9,555 nt of DNA, taken from the NCBI GenBank assembly GCA_017531065.1, contig JAFXLR010000037.1, forward strand, positions 1 through 9,555. Reading direction: 5' to 3'. A program made the translations under genes and the position numbers. The DNA is from Bacilli bacterium. Lineage in GTDB: Bacteria; Bacillota_I; Bacilli_A; RFN20; CAG-826. The notes below the pieces were generated by a model, which ran no database searches, was not told where the DNA came from, and saw nothing but the letters and a program-made list of their open reading frames with translations. This document shows positions 4,844 through 9,555 of this stretch, piece after piece (position 1 is the first letter of the stretch; each line of letters begins with the position of its first letter).

Positions 4844-6526
4844 CTACTTGTTGTCGTTTAAGCTCATGATGAGCGGGATGATCATTGGGCTACGCTCAGT
4901 CTTACGGTAGATGTAGTGGGCGACGGAATTCTTAAGGGAGGTTTTGATCTCGTTGAAGGTAACCTTCTTGGTCATGACGTTCTTAAGGGATTCTTCGGCC
5001 GCCATCTGGGCGTGTCTGATGATGTGGGCGTCGCTGCCTCCTTCAAAGAAGCCGCGGGCATAGACGATTGGTGAAGAGAGCAATTGGTTCTTTTTGGAAT
5101 CGATGGAGACCAAAACGGCGATCATGCCATCGCTCTTGAGGGTGGCTCTGTCGCGCATGACGTTCGTGGAAAGACCGTCGATGTCGTTGCCATCGATATA
5201 GACAGGTTCGGCTTGGGCGTGACCGCCTCTCGTGACCTTGTGGTTCTCGAGGGTGATCATATCACCATTGTCGCAAATGAAGACGTGGTCTTTCTCAAGA
5301 CCCATATCGATAGCGATGTCGCCATGGAGTTTGAGCATACGGTATTCGCCATGCACTGGCATGAAGTACTTAGGGCTCACGAGACGCTGCATAAGGCGGA
5401 GTTCCTGGCGGGATGGGTGGCCAGAGCTATGGAGAGAGAAGGCGAGGCTATTCTGTTTGACGTCAGCGCCTTGTTTGACAAGGTCATTGACGAGTCTATC
5501 AACGAGGGCGCCGTTTCCTGGAATAGCGTTGCTAGAGAAGACGATGGTATCGCCTGGGATGATGCGGATATTCTTATGTTCGCCACGGGAAATCCTTGAC
5601 AAAGCCGCCATGGATTCGCCTTGGGAACCTGTGCAAATGATGCAGATTTCGTTGGATTTGTAGGAACGGACCATGTCATCCGAGATGATTGAGGAATCCG
5701 GTACTTTGATGTAGCCGTACTTGCGGGCGATGGTCATGGTGTTTTCCATCGACCTTCCAAGGATGCAGATCTTTCTGCCATGGGAGACGGCCGCTTCAAC
5801 GACTTGCTGGATACGGTTGATGTTGCTAGAGAAGGTGGAGACGATGATACGGGCGTTGGCCTGATCGAAAACTTCCTCAACGCCAGAACGGACGTTTTTC
5901 TCAGAAGGGGTGTATCCCTCGATTTCGGCGTTCGTGCTATCGGCCATAAGAAGATCAACGCCTTCTTGTCCGAGCTTAGCTAACTTAGCGATCTCAAATT
6001 GAGGTCCGACAGGGGTGAGGTCGACTTTGAAGTCGCCGGTTTCGATGATTCTTCCCTGCTTGGTGTCGATACAGACGCCATAGCTATCTGGGATCGAGTG
6101 GGTGACTCTAAAGAAAGAGACGGTGAAATCATCGCCAATCGGGACGATGGTGTCACTATCATATTCGACGATTTTGACTTCCTCACGGATGCGGGCGTCC
6201 TCGAGCTTGTGCCTGATTAAGGCGGCAGCGAGCCTTGGGGCGTAGATCACAGGGATATAGACGCTCCTGATGAGGAAAGGAATGCCACCGATATGGTCTT
6301 CATGACCATGGGTGATGAAAAGGGCTTTAATTTTGTTTCTGTTGTTCCTGAGATATGTGTAGTCAGGAATGACGTAATCAACGCCTGGGAGATTCGACTC
6401 AGGGAAACGAACGCCAGCGTCAACCAAAATGATTGAGCGCTCAGTCTCAAAACAGTAGGTGTTCTTTCCTACTTCTCCTAAACCGCCTAAGGCGAAGATG
6501 TTCACTGGTGAATTAAAACTCGGCAT
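4844..6526 (-). CDS. rnj: Ribonuclease J
   Basis: Metallo-beta-lactamase/beta-CASP ribonuclease with 5'-3' exonuclease and endonuclease activity, central to mRNA decay and RNA maturation in Firmicutes. The 560 residues match the usual size (B. subtilis RNase J1 is about 555). Zinc ligands are visible: H73, H75, D77, H78 in THGHEDHIGG, H143 in RVTHSIPDS and D165 in ETGDF. The beta-CASP region follows with DSTNAE, IVSTFSSNINR, the GSQGE motif, GDTIVFSSNAIPGN and SSGHPSRQEL, then MPVHGEY. A C-terminal domain completes it. ATG at 6526 is chosen over an in-frame TTG at 6550 because AAGAGGT lies 7 bases before the ATG and the product then begins like known RNase J proteins. It heads an rnj-maf unit. 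Only one RNase J is seen, so J1 versus J2 cannot be decided, although the complete ligand set favours an active, J1-like enzyme. Confidence 0.96.
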   Translation of the reverse strand: MPSFNSPVNIFALGGLGEVGKNTYCFETERSIILVDAGVRFPESNLPGVDYVIPDYTYLRNNRNKIKALFITHGHEDHIGGIPFLIRSVYIPVIYAPRLAAALIRHKLEDARIREEVKIVEYDSDTIVPIGDDFTVSFFRVTHSIPDSYGVCIDTKQGRIIETGDFKVDLTPVGPQFEIAKLAKLGQEGVDLLMADSTNAEIEGYTPSEKNVRSGVEEVFDQANARIIVSTFSSNINRIQQVVEAAVSHGRKICILGRSMENTMTIARKYGYIKVPDSSIISDDMVRSYKSNEICIICTGSQGESMAALSRISRGEHKNIRIIPGDTIVFSSNAIPGNGALVDRLVNDLVKQGADVKQNSLAFSLHSSGHPSRQELRLMQRLVSPKYFMPVHGEYRMLKLHGDIAIDMGLEKDHVFICDNGDMITLENHKVTRGGHAQAEPVYIDGNDIDGLSTNVMRDRATLKSDGMIAVLVSIDSKKNQLLSSPIVYARGFFEGGSDAHIIRHAQMAAEESLKNVMTKKVTFNEIKTSLKNSVAHYIYRKTERSPMIIPLIMSLNDNK

Positions 6527-6533
6527 TAAATAA

Positions 6534-6586
6534 ACCTCTTGAAGCGACAAGAAATATGTGCTCGTCAGGTCAACTAAACTATAACA
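6534..6586 (-). promoter_or_regulatory. rnj promoter and ribosome binding site
   Basis: The minus strand has the extended -10 TGTTATAGT (6578-6586). It predicts a leader of about 45 bases ending in the Shine-Dalgarno AAGAGGT (6534-6540), 7 bases before the ATG. No good -35 is present, as with most promoters here. No terminator is recognised between this promoter and the upstream membrane-protein gene, so read-through is possible. Confidence 0.6.
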
Positions 6587-6615
6587 CCTTTTTTTCTAAA
6601 GAAAACAAAGAGTGA

Positions 6616-7557
6616 TTATGAAAGCGGTTCCGTCTCTTTTCTCTCCTTGGCTTTAGCCATCACGGTGATGCTCACGATGAAGTTGAACCACATGGCGATC
6701 ATTGGGCAAAGGGCGAGAAGACGAGGTCCGATGTTCTTGCTGATCATGTAGTCGATTGGCAAGATGCATTGGAGGTTCTGGGAGATGTAGTAGGTGTGAC
6801 CAAGGGCGAAGTCCATGATGAGGATGGCAATGCCAATGATCGTGGAGAAGCAAAGCATGATCGTGCGGACCGCTACCAAAGCTTCATACGGCATCTCTTT
6901 CTCTTTGGTGTAGGCAAGATAGAACTCATGCCAGAAGAGAACGAGGGAGCTGAAGACCATCATGACATAGAGAGGAATCGTGTGTCCGAATGTCGGAGTG
7001 GTGAAGTCAATGTAGGTTGGGGCATTGAGAAGAGCAGCGAAGAAATATTCAGCGATCCAAACGTAGACGAAACCAAGGATTCTTCCAACGATGGTGACCC
7101 ACTTTGGTTTTGAATATTCCCTGCAAATCACAGGTATTTTTTCCAAAATCCAGGCTTTTTTGATGGTGATAAGAACACCAAGAGCGACCATGAGGACATC
7201 CATGAGAATGATGTCGACAGGGAAAATGAGGGAGTTATATCCGAACTCATAATTGCCAAGGATGATGTTGACGATGATAAGGACAAGAAGGAGTCCTCCG
7301 CCGATCATGAAGCCGAAGCCATTGACCTTGAGGGTCTTGGCTCTCTTCTCTTCGTTTGGCTGATGGATGAGGTAGTAGTAAGCGAAGAGGAGATAGGTAA
7401 GCATGAAGCAGCTTAAGAACATTGGGCCGACTTTGAGGATGTGTTTAAAGCCATCGACGTCCGCCATGAAGTAGTGGAAGCCTTGATAGAAGGCAAGGCC
7501 AGCGATGATATAAAGGGCGATCTCAACTAAGAACGCGATAAGTGATTTCTTGCTCAT
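6616..7557 (-). CDS. Eight-helix membrane protein of unknown family
   Basis: Not recognised. The 313 residues form a polytopic membrane protein with about eight helices, roughly at 6-27, 43-64, 81-101, 112-132, 157-177, 193-216, 231-252 and 280-301. An even helix count places both ends on the same side; the positive loops (EEKRAKTLK, IKKAW, CREYSKPK, TKEKE, AKAKERK) suggest the cytoplasm. Polar features within or near helices include H28, E170, HEFYLAY (210-216), D249 and H254. No transporter signature was seen. The ATG overlaps the TGA of the upstream phosphoesterase gene (ATGA), and AAGGAGGT at 7564-7571 lies inside the last codons of that gene, 6 bases before the ATG. Translation is therefore coupled. 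This suggests a shared job at the membrane with the phosphoesterase; that is inference. Confidence 0.85.
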   Translation of the reverse strand: MSKKSLIAFLVEIALYIIAGLAFYQGFHYFMADVDGFKHILKVGPMFLSCFMLTYLLFAYYYLIHQPNEEKRAKTLKVNGFGFMIGGGLLLVLIIVNIILGNYEFGYNSLIFPVDIILMDVLMVALGVLITIKKAWILEKIPVICREYSKPKWVTIVGRILGFVYVWIAEYFFAALLNAPTYIDFTTPTFGHTIPLYVMMVFSSLVLFWHEFYLAYTKEKEMPYEALVAVRTIMLCFSTIIGIAILIMDFALGHTYYISQNLQCILPIDYMISKNIGPRLLALCPMIAMWFNFIVSITVMAKAKERKETEPLS

Positions 7558-8594
7558 AAGTTGACCTCCTTCCAGGTAAGGGCAGATGGGCCTTTTTCCA
7601 TGTCATCATAGTCGACGATGAGATGCTCTAAATCGAACTTGTTGCTCTCTTTGTGGAGGGTATAGATCGCGCAGCCGGTGATGCTGATGCCATCTTTCTC
7701 GGTGCTATAGAGCTCGGTGTTGGCTTTTACGCCATAGCCGAAGATCATGTTGTCTTTTCTATAAACGATGTCGTTTGAATGGTCGTGGCCGAAGAACATG
7801 CCTCTGCAGCCTTTTTCTTTCGCGGTTTTCACGAAATCCGAATTATGTTCGCCTGGGCAGAACTTCTCATCTTTGATTCCGCCAACAACATCATTTTCTT
7901 TCTCGAAGTCATAGATATCGGTTGGAGGGATGTGGAAGAAGGCGATCGATGGGACGTAGCTACCGCTGTTGTTGGTCTTGGCAAGCTCAGCTTGCTGCTC
8001 ATACCAAGCGATCTGATTTGGATGGATGAAATCGTAGTCGTATGAACCGGCTTCCTCGACGAGGTTATGGGTGTCGATGTTATAGATCTGCCAATCAACA
8101 TTGCCACCGCGTTTGACGTTGATGACGTAGTTGGAGAAGCCGTCGACGTTGTCGTCTTTGTTGATCGCTTCTGGGAGGATGGCGTTCTTATATTTCGAGG
8201 ATGAGACAAGGTTATTCATCCAAGCCATGCTCCATTCGCCTTCGTAGTCGTGGTTACCAAAGGTAAAGGCCCATGGGATATCCCAGCTATCGATGAGGTC
8301 ATAGAGGGTTGTCGCGATCTTTTTGTTAGCAACCAAAAGGGAATCGCCAGTGATTTCGAGAAGGTCAATATGACCGGCTCTTTCCTTAGCGACCTTAATG
8401 GTATTCGACAAATAGGCGGAAGCCTCTTTGATGTTGGTGGAGTAGTTCCAGTGGATGTCTGTTAACTGGAGGACGACGAAGTCCTGATCGCCAGATACCT
8501 CCATCTCTTTCGCATGCTCGGCCGAAGAATAAACGCGCGTGCATGAGAAAAGCAAAGGCATCAAAGCGATTAATGCAAATCTTTTGTTTTTCAT
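7554..8594 (-). CDS. Lipoprotein calcineurin-like metallophosphoesterase
   Basis: Predicted exported lipoprotein of 346 residues with a short signal peptide (MKNKR, hydrophobic core) and a lipobox ending in C18 (LFSC). The body is a two-metal calcineurin-like phosphoesterase. DxH is D46-H48 (LTDIHW), GDS contains D84, GNHD is N114-H115, a further metal His is H221 (FFHIPP), and GHDH is H270-H272 (FFGHDHSN). The full ligand set is present, so the enzyme should be active outside the membrane. The order and the sequence GNHDYEGEWSMAW resemble the Dcr2/purple acid phosphatase 29-like branch; the substrate is unknown. C246 and C263 are the other cysteines. The gene heads a two-gene unit, overlapping the membrane-protein gene by 4 bases. 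Its ATG is 9 bases after a -10 box with no clear Shine-Dalgarno, so the message is leaderless or nearly so. Confidence 0.9.
   Translation of the reverse strand: MKNKRFALIALMPLLFSCTRVYSSAEHAKEMEVSGDQDFVVLQLTDIHWNYSTNIKEASAYLSNTIKVAKERAGHIDLLEITGDSLLVANKKIATTLYDLIDSWDIPWAFTFGNHDYEGEWSMAWMNNLVSSSKYKNAILPEAINKDDNVDGFSNYVINVKRGGNVDWQIYNIDTHNLVEEAGSYDYDFIHPNQIAWYEQQAELAKTNNSGSYVPSIAFFHIPPTDIYDFEKENDVVGGIKDEKFCPGEHNSDFVKTAKEKGCRGMFFGHDHSNDIVYRKDNMIFGYGVKANTELYSTEKDGISITGCAIYTLHKESNKFDLEHLIVDYDDMEKGPSALTWKEVNL
7564..7571 (-). promoter_or_regulatory. Ribosome binding site inside the phosphoesterase gene
   Basis: AAGGAGGT on the minus strand lies 6 bases before the ATG of the membrane-protein gene and is read as part of the codons for Lys-Glu-Val near the phosphoesterase C-terminus. 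Together with the ATGA overlap it fixes the start at 7557. Confidence 0.85.
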
Positions 8595-8632
8595 AATGAC
8601 CCAATTTTATCTTCTTTAAGAAGATTGGGCAA
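8595..8632 (-). promoter_or_regulatory. Phosphoesterase operon promoter, near-leaderless
   Basis: On the minus strand TTGCCC (8627-8632) and TAAAAT (8604-8609) are separated by exactly 17 bases, the best -35/-10 pair in the window. The -10 is 9 bases from the ATG at 8594, which predicts a start at about A8597 and a leader of only about 3 bases. The string GGGT before the ATG is not a credible Shine-Dalgarno. Confidence 0.62.
8600..8629. repeat. Interrupted inverted repeat spanning the phosphoesterase promoter
   Basis: CCCAA (8600-8604) pairs with TTGGG (8625-8629), and TCTTC (8610-8614) pairs with GAAGA (8620-8624) around TTTAA, with five unpaired bases (8605-8609) on one side only. It runs from the edge of the -35 box to just past the -10 box. 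No T-run follows on either strand, so it is not a standard terminator. An operator is possible. Confidence 0.5.
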
Positions 8633-8644
8633 TATACCGTGAGA

Positions 8645-9196
8645 TTAAATAGCGACAGCGTCAGGTATTTCTTTGAATGGGTTCTGCTTGTCGATGCGGT
8701 CATAGAAAAGAACGCCATTCAAATGGTCGATTTCATGCTGTAAAACAATCGCGTCATAACCGAAGGCGACGATCTGAACGTCTTCGCCTTTCAAAGCGTC
8801 ATAGGCTTTGACGGTGACTTTGTTCGCTCTATAGGCGTAGCCAGGATGTTCGCCATCGACGCTAAGACAGCCTTCTCCATTGACGAGATAGCACTGTCTG
8901 ACTGATTGGGCGACTATAACAGGGTTAACTAATTGATATTGGATGTAGTGGCCATCTTCTTCCCCGGATGGGTAATAGATGACGAGCATGCGTTTGTTGA
9001 CGCCGATCTGAGGCGCAGCTAAACCGACTCCTTCGCGGACCGATGGATTCTTCTCGCGGAAGGCTGGATCCTGGGAGTCTTTGAGGTATTGTGTCATCTC
9101 GTCTAGGATGGCTTTGATCTCTTTTGATCTTGGGTCTTCGACGGGAGCGCATCTGCTATGTAGGCTTTTGGCGGTGTCTTTAACGATTTTCAACAT
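8645..9196 (-). CDS. def: Peptide deformylase
   Basis: Metal-dependent hydrolase that removes the N-formyl group from nascent proteins at the ribosome exit. The 183 residues and the insertion between motifs (about 43-54) fit the type 2 deformylases of Gram-positive bacteria. All three motifs are intact: GVGLAAPQIG (56-65), EGCLSV with metal ligand C110 (108-113), and QHEIDHLNG with H154, catalytic E155 and H158 (153-161). The ATG at 9194-9196 starts the usual MLKIVKD N-terminus. There is no Shine-Dalgarno; TGATACAAT ends 6 bases before the ATG, so the message is predicted to be leaderless. The gene is divergent from the YlbF-family gene. The downstream 50 bases hold the phosphoesterase promoter but no clear terminator. 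Confidence 0.97.
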   Translation of the reverse strand: MLKIVKDTAKSLHSRCAPVEDPRSKEIKAILDEMTQYLKDSQDPAFREKNPSVREGVGLAAPQIGVNKRMLVIYYPSGEEDGHYIQYQLVNPVIVAQSVRQCYLVNGEGCLSVDGEHPGYAYRANKVTVKAYDALKGEDVQIVAFGYDAIVLQHEIDHLNGVLFYDRIDKQNPFKEIPDAVAI

Positions 9197-9211
9197 GTGG
9201 ATATTGTATCA
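9197..9211 (-). promoter_or_regulatory. Extended -10 of def, leaderless
   Basis: TGATACAAT (9203-9211, minus strand) is a TG-extended -10 followed by ATCCAC and the def ATG at 9196. The 6-base gap places the transcript start on the ATG. No Shine-Dalgarno is present. Confidence 0.72.
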
Positions 9212-9225
9212 TGAAAGAGGAAAAA

Positions 9226-9241
9226 TGCTTAAAATAAGCAT
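9226..9241 (+). promoter_or_regulatory. -10 box of YlbF-family gene within a palindrome
   Basis: TAAAAT (9230-9235) is followed by AAGCAT and then the ATG at 9242, again a 6-base gap. The box is the centre of the perfect inverted repeat TGCTTA-AAA-TAAGCA (9226-9240). GAGG at 9217-9220 is over 20 bases from the ATG and cannot serve it. The palindrome is placed to block RNA polymerase if a dimeric protein binds it. Confidence 0.55.
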
Positions 9242-9555
9242 ATGAACATTTCCTTAAGCAAGTCTCTTGATGGGTTAAAGTCCGCTATCGAAAACGATGA
9301 GAGGATCATTAGGCTCAACGAATTAGAGAAGAAACTTTATGACGATCCGTCTCTTTTGGAACTCGTCAAAAAGAAGGATGACTTGGAAAGGGAATACAAT
9401 ACCGTTCTCTCCTACAAAGACAAAGATAGCGATGAGGCAAAGAGAGTAGGAAAAGCCCTTCATGATGCGAAAATGGAACTTGATACCTATCCTCTCGCCA
9501 AAGAATATAGCGAGGCCTATATCGCCGTCAGGGATCTCTACATGCAGATCGACGA
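9242..9555 (+). CDS. YlbF/YmcA-family protein, C-terminus beyond window edge
   Basis: Cytoplasmic, all-helical protein of the Com_YlbF family; 104 residues are visible and the frame is open to the right edge. The chain is highly charged and helical, with IENDERIIRLNELEKKL, DPSLLELVKKKDDLEREY, an AKRVGKALHDAKMEL stretch and PLAKEYSEAYIAVRDLY, matching the family layout of two long helices separated by a proline turn. In B. subtilis YlbF, YmcA and YaaT form a complex that works with RNase Y in mRNA processing and affects competence and biofilm formation. Whether this protein joins such a complex is unknown, and YlbF versus YmcA or another paralogue cannot be decided. The start at 9242 gives a normal N-terminus and sits 6 bases from a -10 box, without a Shine-Dalgarno. 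Confidence 0.8.
   Translation, partial: MNISLSKSLDGLKSAIENDERIIRLNELEKKLYDDPSLLELVKKKDDLEREYNTVLSYKDKDSDEAKRVGKALHDAKMELDTYPLAKEYSEAYIAVRDLYMQID

Noticed and set aside
5084..5663. Long open frames on the plus strand within rnj
   Set aside because: They are antisense to strongly conserved RNase J coding sequence, have no promoter or ribosome site, and encode no recognisable protein.
6526..6550. Longer RNase J start at an in-frame TTG (6550)
   Set aside because: The ATG at 6526 has AAGAGGT 7 bases upstream and gives the family-typical N-terminus; the TTG has no ribosome site.
6587..6610. AT-rich inverted repeat after the membrane-protein gene as a terminator
   Set aside because: The stem is almost all A-T with a mismatch, has no GC core, and lacks a downstream T-tract.
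8600..8629. Hairpin downstream of def as a terminator
   Set aside because: No T-run follows on either strand and the stem is interrupted; it coincides with a well-spaced promoter, so it was listed as a repeat.

Overview
The window looks like chromosomal core DNA from a low-to-mid GC Firmicute, most likely an uncultured gut-type member of the Bacilli near RF39 or the Mollicutes. The evidence is Spx, RNase J, a YlbF/YmcA-family protein, a YjbK-type CYTH protein and lipobox lipoproteins. TGA is a normal stop here (the phosphoesterase ends in TGA) and Trp is TGG, so the mycoplasma code is not used. No RNA genes, insertion sequences or CRISPR arrays were seen. No gene-free stretch exceeds 100 bases.

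Layout from left to right: trpS (minus, its 3' end cut by the window edge) diverges from spx (plus). spx converges on a CYTH gene (minus) across a bidirectional terminator. Upstream of the CYTH gene lies a large minus-strand gene for a beta-helix lipoprotein of the Cthe_2159/DUF4353 type. It diverges from a small plus-strand gene for a membrane-anchored, EIIB-like protein without cysteine. That gene overlaps tail-to-tail with maf (minus), which follows rnj (RNase J) after a single base. Next come two translationally coupled minus-strand genes, a lipoprotein metallophosphoesterase followed by an eight-helix membrane protein. Last is def (minus), divergent from the start of a YlbF-family gene that runs off the right edge.

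Much of this is housekeeping: tryptophan charging, formyl removal from new proteins, RNA decay, nucleotide-pool sanitation and redox-stress transcription control. The surface layer is represented by two lipoproteins and one polytopic membrane protein. From memory, trpS, spx and yjbK share a neighbourhood in Bacillus subtilis, as do rnjA and a def gene, so the window may preserve two condensed pieces of ancestral Bacilli gene order.

The strongest unexplained signal is in the upstream regions. Four genes (CYTH, EIIB-like, def, ylbF-like) have a -10 hexamer exactly 6 bases before the ATG, three of them in extended TGnTAnnnT form, and no Shine-Dalgarno sequence. spx (8 bases) and the phosphoesterase gene (9 bases) are close variants. 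That spacing puts the transcription start on or within about 3 bases of the start codon, so these genes appear to make leaderless mRNAs. trpS, rnj, the beta-helix lipoprotein and the coupled membrane protein have strong Shine-Dalgarno sites. Two other points stand out: Spx carries a four-cysteine C-terminal tail, and the EIIB-like protein has Glu at the phosphocysteine position.
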